Shown piece after piece: positions 34,570 through 41,420 of a stretch of DNA of 64,000 nt; position 1 is the first letter of the stretch, and each line of letters opens with the position of its first letter. Origin of the DNA: Clostridium sp. (lineage in GTDB: Bacteria > Bacillota > Clostridia > Lachnospirales > Lachnospiraceae); NCBI GenBank assembly GCA_021770825.1, contig JAETQD010000007.1:1-64000 (forward strand), given 5' to 3'. A program made the position numbers and the translations under genes. Below the pieces are notes generated by a model. That model did not search any database. It was not told the origin of the DNA and worked only from the letters and a program-made list of their open reading frames with translations.

Positions 34570-34578
34570 TGGTATTAT
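34550..34578 (+). promoter_or_regulatory. Promoter for rplU operon, inside rng 3' end
   Basis: TTGACA (34550-34555), 17 bp, TATTAT (34573-34578). The -35 box lies in the last codons of rng. Confidence 0.85.
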
Positions 34579-34579
34579 A

Positions 34580-34662
34580 TCATAGTATGCCGCACAGTGA
34601 GGTTTACAAGGATTTCCAGTGGAAATACACCATAACTGGCGAGTAATGATAATAGGAGGTGC
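34580..34662 (+). ncRNA. Putative ribosomal protein L21 leader
   Basis: An 85-nt leader between the promoter and rplU contains TGCCGCACAGTGAGGTTT and a GATTTCCAGTGGAAAT hairpin, which resemble the conserved L21 leader of Firmicutes. It probably mediates feedback by L21. A covariance search is needed to confirm. Confidence 0.55.
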
Positions 34663-34665
34663 AAT

Positions 34666-34974
34666 ATGTACGCGATTATTGCAACAGGTGGTAAGCAGTA
34701 TAAAGTAGCCGAAGGCGACAGCATCAAAATCGAGAGAATCGATGCAGAAGTTGGTTCTGCAGTAACCTTCGATCAGGTTCTGGCTGTAAACAACGGCGAG
34801 CTTACAATCGGATGCCCCACAGTAGAAGGCGCAAGCGTTTCCGCAACCGTTGAGAAGGTTGGCAAGGGCAAAAAAGTTATCGTTTACAAGTATAAACGCA
34901 AAACCGGCTATCATAAGAAAAACGGCCACAGACAGCTTTATACTCAGGTTAAGATTGAAAAGATCAACGCTTAA
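34666..34974 (+). CDS. rplU: 50S ribosomal protein L21
   Basis: The 102-residue L21, which binds 23S rRNA. It starts [18 protein letters not shown] and ends with [28 protein letters not shown] lies 7 bp upstream. It is the first gene of rplU-prp-rpmA, the conserved Firmicute order, and overlaps none of its neighbours. Confidence 0.98.
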   Translation: MYAIIATGGKQYKVAEGDSIKIERIDAEVGSAVTFDQVLAVNNGELTIGCPTVEGASVSATVEKVGKGKKVIVYKYKRKTGYHKKNGHRQLYTQVKIEKINA

Positions 34975-34980
34975 TTTCGT

Positions 34981-35310
34981 ATGATTCAGGTAATTATCCT
35001 ACGTGACAAGAACCATGCAGAGAAAGGGATTGAAATAACTGGTCATGCTGGCTATGCAGAATACGGACAGGATGTGGTTTGTGCTGCTGTTTCTGTACTG
35101 GCTCTCAACATGGCAAATTCCGTTGAACGCTTTACGAAGGATCACTTTGAGGGAAGTGTTTCGGAAGACGGAGGAATGTTTTCCTTTTCTTTCCCGGGTT
35201 CCATGAGTTCTGAGTCGCAGCTCCTCATGAAATCCCTGATTCTCGGGCTGGAAAGTATCCGGGATGAGTACGGAGCAGAATACATCAATTTTCGATTCAG
35301 GGAGGTGTAA
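34981..35310 (+). CDS. prp: Ribosomal-processing cysteine protease Prp
   Basis: A 109-residue Prp (YsxB) protease. Catalytic His22 ([11 protein letters not shown]) and Cys34 (VVCAAVSVL) occupy the same positions as in the characterised Staphylococcus enzyme. Prp cuts the N-terminal extension off L27. The target gene rpmA follows after 5 bp and indeed encodes the extension. No good RBS is seen before the ATG, so translation may be coupled to rplU. Confidence 0.94.
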   Translation: MIQVIILRDKNHAEKGIEITGHAGYAEYGQDVVCAAVSVLALNMANSVERFTKDHFEGSVSEDGGMFSFSFPGSMSSESQLLMKSLILGLESIRDEYGAEYINFRFREV

Positions 35311-35315
35311 CCGAT

Positions 35316-35606
35316 ATGTTTAAGATGAACCTTCAGTTATTTGCCCATAAGAAAGGTGTTGGTTCTACCAAGAACGGCAGAGATTCCGAGTCCAAACGCC
35401 TTGGAGCAAAGAGAGCAGACGGACAGTTCGTATTAGCCGGAAATATTCTTTACAGACAGCGCGGAACCAAGATCCATCCGGGTCTCAACGTTGGCCGCGG
35501 CGGCGACGACACATTATTTGCAATGGTTGACGGCGTTGTTAAGTTTGAAAGAAAAGGCAGAGACAAAAAGCAGGTTTCTGTATATCCGAAGGCAATCAAC
35601 GAATAA
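35316..35606 (+). CDS. rpmA: 50S ribosomal protein L27, with Prp-cleaved extension
   Basis: The 96-residue L27, whose N-terminus reaches the peptidyl-transferase centre. The start [20 protein letters not shown] contains the Prp cleavage motif, with the cut expected between LQLFA and HKKG. The rest ([28 protein letters not shown]) is typical. ATG 35316 follows GGGAGG at 10 bp; ATG 35325 is a possible alternative that would still keep the site. Confidence 0.97.
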   Translation: MFKMNLQLFAHKKGVGSTKNGRDSESKRLGAKRADGQFVLAGNILYRQRGTKIHPGLNVGRGGDDTLFAMVDGVVKFERKGRDKKQVSVYPKAINE

Positions 35607-35612
35607 AACAAA

Positions 35613-35643
35613 GAGCTCCATACGTAAGGTATGGGGCTCTTTT
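35613..35643 (+). terminator. Terminator after rpmA
   Basis: GAGCTCCATAC (35613-35623), loop GTAAG, GTATGGGGCTC (35629-35639, one G-T pair), then four T. It may reduce expression of obgE relative to the ribosomal genes. Confidence 0.8.
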
Positions 35644-35687
35644 AGAATTCAGAAATCCAGACATTCTGGGAAAGGACCAAAGGTACC

Positions 35688-36974
35688 ATGTTTACAGACC
35701 GTGCGAAAGTATTTATCAAATCAGGAAACGGCGGAAACGGCCATGTGAGCTTCCGCAGAGAATTATATGTTCCCAACGGCGGCCCGGACGGAGGTGACGG
35801 CGGCAAAGGCGGCGATATCATCTTTGAGGTGGATGACGGCCTCAATACCCTTGTGGATTTCAGACATGTAAGAAAATATGTGGCAGAAAGCGGAGAAGAG
35901 GGCGGAAAGCGCCGCTGCCACGGCGCCAACGGAAACGATCTGGTGATCAAGGTTCCGGAAGGCACCGTTATCAAGGACATGGAATCAGGAAAAGTGATCA
36001 CGGACATGTCCGGAGAGAACCGCAGGGAAGTGATTTTAAAGGGCGGCAGGGGCGGCCTTGGAAACATGCACTTTGCCACAGCCACCATGCAGGTGCCCAA
36101 ATACGCCCAGCCGGGACAGCCGGGACAGGAGCTGTGGGTGCAGTTAGAGCTTAAGGTCATCGCCGATGTAGGTCTTGTGGGCTTCCCAAACGTGGGAAAA
36201 TCCACCTTATTATCCCGTGTATCCAATGCACGGCCCAAAATTGCCAACTACCATTTCACCACCCTGAATCCTCACCTGGGTGTGGTAAATTTAGGGGACG
36301 GAAACAGCTTTGTGATGGCAGATATTCCGGGACTTATTGAGGGTGCGTCCGAGGGTGCAGGTCTTGGCCATGAGTTTCTGCGCCACATTGAACGGACCAA
36401 AATTCTTCTCCATGTGGTGGATGCTGCTTCCGTGGAGGGCCGTGACCCGGTGGAAGACATCCATACCATCATGAATGAGCTTTCTACCTATAATCCCGGG
36501 CTTTTAGAGCTCCCGCAGGTCATTGCAGCCAATAAACTGGACGCTCTCTATGGAGAAGATGGTACAGACCCATTAAAGGCTTTAAAGGACGAATTTGAGC
36601 CCCAGGGAATCCCTGTATTCGGTATTTCCGCCGTCAGCGGAGAGGGGGTCAATCAGCTTTTATACCACCTCTTTGACCTATTGAAAACCGTGGACCGGAC
36701 ACCGAAGATTTTTGAAAAGGAATTTGAAGTGGAATACCAGGCAGACCAGAATCTGCCTTATACGGTGGAGCAGGACAGTGACGGCATCTATGTGGTGGAA
36801 GGGCCAAGGATCGAAAAAATGCTCGGCTATACCAATCTGGATTCTGAGAAGGGCTTTGATTTCTTCCAGAAGTTCTTAAAGCAGAGCGGAATCCTGGAGG
36901 ACCTGGAAAAAGCCGGAATCAAAGAAGGCGATACGGTCCGTATGTATGGCCTGGAATTTGATTATTATAAATAA
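35688..36974 (+). CDS. obgE: GTPase Obg/CgtA
   Basis: A 428-residue Obg GTPase, acting in late 50S assembly and stress signalling. The glycine-rich Obg fold spans about 1-158 (NGGNGHVSFRRE, GGDGGKGGDIIF). The G domain starts at GFPNVGKSTL (about 165), with ADIPGLIEGAS (G3) and NKLD (G4). A Firmicute-type OCT domain occupies about 350-428 and ends in MYGLEFDYYK. It lies after the rpmA terminator, with yhbY 12 bp downstream. Confidence 0.97.
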   Translation: MFTDRAKVFIKSGNGGNGHVSFRRELYVPNGGPDGGDGGKGGDIIFEVDDGLNTLVDFRHVRKYVAESGEEGGKRRCHGANGNDLVIKVPEGTVIKDMESGKVITDMSGENRREVILKGGRGGLGNMHFATATMQVPKYAQPGQPGQELWVQLELKVIADVGLVGFPNVGKSTLLSRVSNARPKIANYHFTTLNPHLGVVNLGDGNSFVMADIPGLIEGASEGAGLGHEFLRHIERTKILLHVVDAASVEGRDPVEDIHTIMNELSTYNPGLLELPQVIAANKLDALYGEDGTDPLKALKDEFEPQGIPVFGISAVSGEGVNQLLYHLFDLLKTVDRTPKIFEKEFEVEYQADQNLPYTVEQDSDGIYVVEGPRIEKMLGYTNLDSEKGFDFFQKFLKQSGILEDLEKAGIKEGDTVRMYGLEFDYYK

Positions 36975-36986
36975 GGAGACTTTTAT

Positions 36987-37280
36987 ATGACAAGCAAACA
37001 GAGAGCCTATTTAAAAGGTCTTGCCATGACGATGGATCCCATTCTCCAGATCGGAAAATCCAGTCTCACACCGGAAATCACTAAGGCTGTGAGCGAGGCT
37101 CTGGAGGCGCGGGAGCTGATTAAAATTCATGTGCTTAAAAATTGCGCCGACGACGGAAAAGACCTGGCCGCCATCTTAGCAGAACGCACCCGTTCCCAGG
37201 TGGTGCAGGTAATCGGCAAAATGATCGTATTATATAAACCGGCAAAGGAAGAAAAGGACAGAAAGATCGTTCTTCCATAA
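36987..37280 (+). CDS. yhbY: YhbY-type RNA-binding protein (CRM domain)
   Basis: A 97-residue CRM-domain protein associated with pre-50S particles. It begins TSKQRAYLKGLAMTMDPILQIGK and carries the GxxG-like loop in LTPEITKAVSEALEARELIK. GDAL-type endings are replaced by GKMIVLYKPAKEEKD. AAGGAGA precedes the ATG. Its position between obgE and nadD is conserved in Firmicutes and supports a ribosome-assembly role. Confidence 0.93.
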   Translation: MTSKQRAYLKGLAMTMDPILQIGKSSLTPEITKAVSEALEARELIKIHVLKNCADDGKDLAAILAERTRSQVVQVIGKMIVLYKPAKEEKDRKIVLP

Positions 37281-37300
37281 GGCCGGAAAGGAGTTTTTCC

Positions 37301-37915
37301 ATGAAACGGATTGGCATTATGGGCGGTACTTTTGATCCTGTCCACAACGGACATCTCCTTTTGGGAAAACAGGCATATATGGAATATGAACTGGATGAAA
37401 TCTGGTATATGCCGTCCCATATTCCGCCCCATAAAAAAGATCATCCCGTGACAGACAGCAAAAGCCGCCTTGCAATGCTGTATCTGGCACTGAAAGATAT
37501 TCCCTACTGTAAGGTATCGGAATTTGAAATGGAGCGGGAGGGAAATACCTACACAGCCCAGACCCTGAGGCTTTTGAAGGAAACCTACCCGGAATACCAG
37601 TTCTATTTCATCATAGGGGCCGATTCTTTATTCCAGTTGGAAACCTGGTACCATCCCAGGGAAGTTATGGAGCTCACCTCCCTTCTGGTTTCCGGGAGAG
37701 AGTGCGAATCTGACGGAAAGACCCTGGAGGGACAGATTACACATCTTAAAGACGTTTACGGCGCAGACATCCAGGTCCTCCACAATGAGGAGGTGGACAT
37801 TGCGTCCGCTGAAATCAGAAAACGGGCGGCTGACGGAAAAGACATCCGCAAGGTGGTCCCCGGGGCTGTGGCCGATTACATTGAGGCCCATGGCCTGTAT
37901 CATGCCCGCTCTTAG
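37301..37915 (+). CDS. nadD: Nicotinate-nucleotide adenylyltransferase
   Basis: The 204-residue NadD, which adenylates nicotinate mononucleotide in NAD synthesis. The nucleotidyltransferase motif is GGTFDPVHNGHLLL (about 8-21). PSHIPPHKKD binds substrate, and IIGADSLFQLETWYHP and the C-terminal SAEIRKRAADGKDIR are typical. The RBS is GGAAAGGAG. A structured intergenic element separates it from yqeK. Confidence 0.96.
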   Translation: MKRIGIMGGTFDPVHNGHLLLGKQAYMEYELDEIWYMPSHIPPHKKDHPVTDSKSRLAMLYLALKDIPYCKVSEFEMEREGNTYTAQTLRLLKETYPEYQFYFIIGADSLFQLETWYHPREVMELTSLLVSGRECESDGKTLEGQITHLKDVYGADIQVLHNEEVDIASAEIRKRAADGKDIRKVVPGAVADYIEAHGLYHARS

Positions 37916-37922
37916 ACCGGTA

Positions 37923-38010
37923 CCGCCAAAGGTTTAGCGCATTGGCGGGAAGTCCTTTTGACTTCCTCTGAACCAGTCTTCAGTCTTTGGCAGCGGCAAG
38001 TCTTTGGCGG
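37923..38010 (+). repeat. Structured intergenic element, nadD-yqeK
   Basis: Several overlapping inverted repeats occur in about 90 bp. CCGCCAA (37923-37929) pairs with TTGGCGG (37942-37948). GGAAGTC (37948-37954) pairs with GACTTCC (37960-37966). CCGCCAAAG (37923-37931) can instead pair with CTTTGGCGG (38002-38010). AGTCTTTGGC also occurs twice (37982-37991 and 38000-38009). No T tract follows. The element could be a small repeat family or a switching RNA. Confidence 0.5.
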
Positions 38011-38064
38011 CCCTTGACCGATGGCAGGTATCGGCAAACGACATAAAATACGGTGGCGAATAGT

Positions 38065-38766
38065 ATGGATAGCAGAGTTTTAGAAATCAGAAAACATTTA
38101 AAAAAGAAGCTGGATCCCATGCGGTTTGAACATACGCTGGGGGTGGCCTACACTTGCCAGGCGCTGGCCATGCGGTACGAATACGATCTGGATAAGGCAG
38201 AGCTGGCAGGGCTGCTTCATGACTGTGCCAAGCGGTTTGACGGAGAAACCCTGCGTGCCAAATGCCTGTCCCGCAAGATTCCCATCACAGAGGGAGAGGA
38301 CAGGGATCCGGCCCTGCTTCATGCAAAGCTTGGCGCCTGGATGGCGAGAGAGAAGTACGGCGTTGACGATGAGGACATATTAAACGCCATCGCCTGTCAT
38401 AACACAGGAAAACCAGGGATGTCCCTGCTTGATAAAATCCTCTATGTGGCCGACTATATTGAGCCGCGCCGGGATAAGGCAGCGAATCTTCCCGCTATGC
38501 GGAAGCTGGCATTTGAAGACCTGGATTTGGCATGCATTTCCATCATGGAAAGCACTCTTTCTTATCTGGAATCCAGGAACTTTCCCATTGACACCATGAC
38601 GGTGACTGCATGGGAGGACATGAAACGGGCGATGAAAGAGAAGGAACCAATTATCATGGAAAAAAAGGAGGAACAGACATTTGAATCAATCAAAAGAACT
38701 GGTAAAACTCGCGGTCGAAGCGTTGGAAGAGAAAAAAGGCGAAGATATAAAAATCATCGACATTAA
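38065..38766 (+). CDS. yqeK: YqeK-type HD-domain hydrolase (Ap4A hydrolase)
   Basis: A 233-residue HD-domain protein; YqeK hydrolyses diadenosine tetraphosphate to two ADP. Metal ligands are in RFEHTLGVAYTC, LLHDCAKRF and ACHNTGKPGMS. The domain ends near residue 190. A basic 40-residue tail (RGRSVGREKRRRYKNHRH) continues out of frame across the first 86 bp of rsfS, so it is longer than usual. I chose ATG 38065; the RBS is weak (CGGTGG). Confidence 0.9.
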   Translation: MDSRVLEIRKHLKKKLDPMRFEHTLGVAYTCQALAMRYEYDLDKAELAGLLHDCAKRFDGETLRAKCLSRKIPITEGEDRDPALLHAKLGAWMAREKYGVDDEDILNAIACHNTGKPGMSLLDKILYVADYIEPRRDKAANLPAMRKLAFEDLDLACISIMESTLSYLESRNFPIDTMTVTAWEDMKRAMKEKEPIIMEKKEEQTFESIKRTGKTRGRSVGREKRRRYKNHRH

Positions 38767-39046
38767 CGGTGTCACCGTGATTGCCGACTATTTTGTCCTG
38801 GCCAGCGCATCCAACACCAACCAGACCCAGGCTCTGGTAGACAATGTGGAAGAAAAGCTTTTTAAGGCAGGATATGAATGCCGCCAGAAAGAGGGCAACG
38901 TAAGCTCCACATGGGTTCTTATGGACTACGGCGATGTGATCGTACACGTATTTTCCAGGGAAGACAGACTTTTCTATGATCTGGAACGAATCTGGAGAGA
39001 CGGAAAAATTGCAGAATCCATCGAGGAACTGGACGAAATCCAATGA
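38681..39046 (+). CDS. rsfS: Ribosomal silencing factor RsfS
   Basis: A 121-residue RsfS/YbeB protein, which binds L14 and blocks subunit joining when nutrients are short. The core is INGVTVIADYFVLASASNTN, with GNVSSTWVLMDYGDVIVHVF and the YDLERIWRD ending. The start is TTG 38681 with a strong AAAGGAGGA site inside the yqeK gene. It is the last gene of the operon, followed by a terminator. Confidence 0.95.
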   Translation: MNQSKELVKLAVEALEEKKGEDIKIIDINGVTVIADYFVLASASNTNQTQALVDNVEEKLFKAGYECRQKEGNVSSTWVLMDYGDVIVHVFSREDRLFYDLERIWRDGKIAESIEELDEIQ

Positions 39047-39058
39047 TTAATAGAAATG

Positions 39059-39102
39059 CTGCATCTGATTCTCCGGTTATGGAAACTCAGATGCAGTTTT
39101 TT
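39059..39102 (+). terminator. Terminator after rsfS
   Basis: CTGCATCTGA (39059-39068) pairs perfectly with TCAGATGCAG (39087-39096) and is followed by six T. Confidence 0.92.
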
Positions 39103-39125
39103 GCTGCATAGGAAATATAAGGAAT

Positions 39126-39743
39126 TTAGTTCATCAGCCGGAACAGTCCGATTACTTTTCCTAAAATCTGCACCTCATCCACGATAATAGGACTCATGGA
39201 TGAATTCTGCGGCTGAAGTCTGTAATGTCCGTCTTCTTTATAAAATGTCTTTACTGTGGCAGCATCATCTAAAAGTGCCACAACCGTATCTCCATTTTCC
39301 GCTGTGGGCTGTTTTGCCACAATTACCTTATCATTGTTGAAGATTCCGGCCTCAATCATACTTTCGCCTTTTACCTTCAGCATAAATACCTCCTTATTGG
39401 GAAGCATCTCCACCGGAATCGGAATATAATCCTCAATATTTTCTTCAGCCAGAATCGGCATACCGGCAGCAACCGTACCAATCACAGGAACATTCACCAC
39501 CTCACGGCGGGTCAGGGCGAAATCATCGTCCAGAATCTCGATAGTTCTGGGCTTTGTGGGATCCCGGCGGATATAGCCGTTCCTCTCCAGGGTCTCCAGA
39601 TGGGAGTGGACAGAAGAGGTTGATTTTAAATGAACCGCTTCGCAGATCTCCCGGACAGCCGGCGGATACCCTTTTCCTAAAATTGTTTCTTTTATGTATT
39701 CCAGAATTTCTTTCTGTTTATCCGTAATCTTTCCCTGGCTCAT
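39126..39743 (-). CDS. lexA: SOS repressor LexA
   Basis: The 205-residue LexA, repressor of the SOS regulon that cleaves itself on contact with RecA filaments. The N-terminal winged HTH (1-65) ends with the recognition segment SSVHSHLETLERNGYI. The cleavage site Ala93-Gly94 (GTVAAGMP), catalytic Ser128 (KGESMI) and Lys165 (ATVKTF) are all present. AAAGGAGGAG stands before ATG 39743. It is divergent from the LysM/YneA-like gene with five LexA boxes between them, so it should repress itself. Confidence 0.97.
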   Translation of the reverse strand: MSQGKITDKQKEILEYIKETILGKGYPPAVREICEAVHLKSTSSVHSHLETLERNGYIRRDPTKPRTIEILDDDFALTRREVVNVPVIGTVAAGMPILAEENIEDYIPIPVEMLPNKEVFMLKVKGESMIEAGIFNNDKVIVAKQPTAENGDTVVALLDDAATVKTFYKEDGHYRLQPQNSSMSPIIVDEVQILGKVIGLFRLMN

Positions 39744-39770
39744 AAAACTCCTCCTTTTCTTTCTGACTCT

Positions 39771-39799
39771 ATACTAACATATGTTCGAGAAAAAAGCAA
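39771..39799 (-). promoter_or_regulatory. lexA promoter
   Basis: On the minus strand TTGCTT (39799-39794), 17 bp, TAGTAT (39776-39771). A LexA box covers the spacer/-10 area. Confidence 0.6.
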
Positions 39800-39892
39800 A
39801 CCTTTGTTCGAGAAAAAGCAAAAAAACCATTGACAAACGTATGTTCTGATGCTATTATGAATTCAGAACAAATGTTCGCGAACATGTATTCG
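39774..39892. promoter_or_regulatory. Five LexA (SOS) boxes
   Basis: Five 14-bp sites match the Bacillus/Clostridium LexA consensus CGAACRNRYGTTYG: CTAACATATGTTCG (39774-39787), CAAACCTTTGTTCG (39797-39810), CAAACGTATGTTCT (39834-39847), AGAACAAATGTTCG (39865-39878) and CGAACATGTATTCG (39879-39892). The first two overlap the lexA promoter. The third covers the -35/spacer of the divergent promoter, and the last two lie just downstream of it. Confidence 0.88.
39830..39858 (+). promoter_or_regulatory. Promoter of the YneA-like gene
   Basis: TTGACA (39830-39835), 17 bp, TATTAT (39853-39858). A LexA box at 39834-39847 overlaps it, so it should be SOS-controlled. Confidence 0.85.
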
Positions 39893-39912
39893 TACATTCA
39901 GGAGGGCTTGAG

Positions 39913-40221
39913 ATGAAAAAGTATTTATTCGTATTGGTAGCATTTGTTATGATATTATCCTGTTTCTTTGGAAAAACCCTGGTAATGGCGAGCGAAGAGG
40001 AGAGTGGTCCCGTCTATGAACGCTATTATACAAATATTGAAGTAAAAAGCGGTGACTCCCTCTGGACAATTGCAAAAACATACCATAAAAACTCCGGTAT
40101 GGATATTCCGGAATATATCAGTGAAGTAAAAAAAATGAACGGCCTGCTCAATGACAACATCGAAGCCGGCAGTTCCCTGACCATCGTTTATTTCGCTGAA
40201 GCTCCCGGACTTCCCCAATAG
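39913..40221 (+). CDS. LysM protein, YneA-like SOS division inhibitor
   Basis: A 102-residue exported or membrane-anchored protein. Residues 1-26 form a hydrophobic signal/anchor and 42-94 a LysM domain (VKSGDSLWTIAKTYH). In Bacillus YneA, a small LysM protein divergent from lexA, delays cell division during SOS. Size, domain order, position and strong LexA boxes match, though sequence similarity cannot be judged here. AGGAGGGC precedes the ATG. A large terminator follows. Confidence 0.82.
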   Translation: MKKYLFVLVAFVMILSCFFGKTLVMASEEESGPVYERYYTNIEVKSGDSLWTIAKTYHKNSGMDIPEYISEVKKMNGLLNDNIEAGSSLTIVYFAEAPGLPQ

Positions 40222-40246
40222 AAGCCGGGAGCCTTACCATTCAATC

Positions 40247-40357
40247 CGGCAGGCAGAAGATTACCGGTCTGTATCCATAATTTCTCACCGCAGCCGCAAT
40301 ACAAATCAGCCGCAATACAAACGAACCGGATGGATAGAAGCTGCCTGCCGATTTTTT
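40247..40357 (+). terminator. Large terminator with inserted tandem repeat
   Basis: CGGCAGGCAG (40247-40256) pairs perfectly with CTGCCTGCCG (40341-40350), and TTTTTT follows. Inside, TATCCAT (40272-40278) can pair with ATGGATA (40330-40336). The loop includes a 16-bp tandem duplication, CAGCCGCAATACAAAT at 40291-40306 and a copy with one change at 40307-40322. It looks like a normal terminator enlarged by a duplication. Confidence 0.75.
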
Positions 40358-40368
40358 ATTAACGCCTG

Positions 40369-41418
40369 TTATTCCTCCCTCAGCTTTACTACGTTTCTTG
40401 CACTGCGTTTTCGCTCATCCTCCTGGGCTGCATAATGCTTTCTTGTGGTATTGACGTCATTATGTCCCAGAACAGAAGCCACCAGGTAAATATCTCCGGT
40501 TTCCCGATATAAATTGGTGCCGTATGTGCTTCGCAGCTTGTGGGGCGTAATTTTCTTTAACGGAGTCACCAGCTTTGCATACTTCTTCACCAGATTTTCC
40601 ACACTCCGCACATTCATCCTTTTTCTCTGCATGGACAAAAACAGAGCATCCTCATGTCCCGGAAACGCATCTGTCATGTCCCTCTGTTCCATATAATTTT
40701 CCAGTACATCCCGGACCTCATCGCTGAAATAAACGATGGATTCCTTCCCGCCTTTCCGGATTACATGGATTCCGCATTCGTCCAAATCCACATCATTCCT
40801 GTTGAGTCCCACGCATTCCGAAACACGGATTCCCGTGCCCAGCAGCAGCGACAGCAGTGCCAGGTCCCGTACCTTGGTCCGTTCATGATACAACTTTTGT
40901 TTTTCCGTCAGCTTCGTGCCTTCCTCAACCTCATCTAAGAGCCGTGCCACCTCGTCAATCTCCAGCCGGATAATTTCCTTTTCATGGAGCTTTGGAAGAC
41001 GCACCAGGGAAGCCGGATTCTTTTCGATTCTCTGATTCCTGTAAAAATAATTATAAAAGCTCTTCAAGGAAGAGACCTTACGCATGATTCCGCGCTCCGT
41101 ATTGAATACATCCTCGTTGAGCTCGGACGGATGGCATTTTAAATATTCCATATATTCTTCCAGATCGGTGACCGTAAGCTGCTCCAGAACAGACAACGGA
41201 ATATCCGTTCCCATTTTCTTTATTTCCGAATTGTTCCGCCTTAAAAAATCAAAGAAAATCCGCAGGTCATAGGCATAGGCAATTCTGGTTCTGGTGGATG
41301 TCTGCGGCTCGATTCCCCGGAAAAAGTCCACACAGAAAGGGGGCAGTTCTTTCATAAGCTGCCGGAGACGTTTTATATTTTCGATGTCCTTTTGTTCATG
41401 ATAAGTAAGCTTTGCCAT
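40369..41418 (-). CDS. Chromosomal tyrosine recombinase (XerC/D-like)
   Basis: A 349-residue tyrosine recombinase with a SAM-like N-terminal domain (about 20-130) and a complete catalytic set: R198 (TGIRVSE), K222/K225 (RKGGKES), H293 and R296 (TPHKLRSTYG), H319 (LGHND), and nucleophile Y329 (RKHYA). It has no neighbouring cargo, excisionase or att-like repeats, and sits between lexA and ttcA, so a resident Xer-like or housekeeping role is more likely than an element integrase. AGGAGGTGG precedes the ATG. It is 2 bp downstream of ttcA and probably co-transcribed with it. Confidence 0.88.
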   Translation of the reverse strand: MAKLTYHEQKDIENIKRLRQLMKELPPFCVDFFRGIEPQTSTRTRIAYAYDLRIFFDFLRRNNSEIKKMGTDIPLSVLEQLTVTDLEEYMEYLKCHPSELNEDVFNTERGIMRKVSSLKSFYNYFYRNQRIEKNPASLVRLPKLHEKEIIRLEIDEVARLLDEVEEGTKLTEKQKLYHERTKVRDLALLSLLLGTGIRVSECVGLNRNDVDLDECGIHVIRKGGKESIVYFSDEVRDVLENYMEQRDMTDAFPGHEDALFLSMQRKRMNVRSVENLVKKYAKLVTPLKKITPHKLRSTYGTNLYRETGDIYLVASVLGHNDVNTTRKHYAAQEDERKRSARNVVKLREE

Positions 41419-41420
41419 GA

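Noticed and set aside
39774..39892. Repeated GAACA-type sites as a CRISPR or iteron array
   Set aside because: Spacing is irregular and each unit fits the LexA consensus between lexA and a LysM gene.
40291..40322. Two 16-bp tandem copies as a CRISPR array
   Set aside because: No spacers, only two copies, and they lie in the loop of a terminator.
40369..41418. Prophage or ICE integrase at lexA
   Set aside because: No att-like repeats, excisionase or cargo nearby, and the gene is co-oriented with ttcA at 2 bp.
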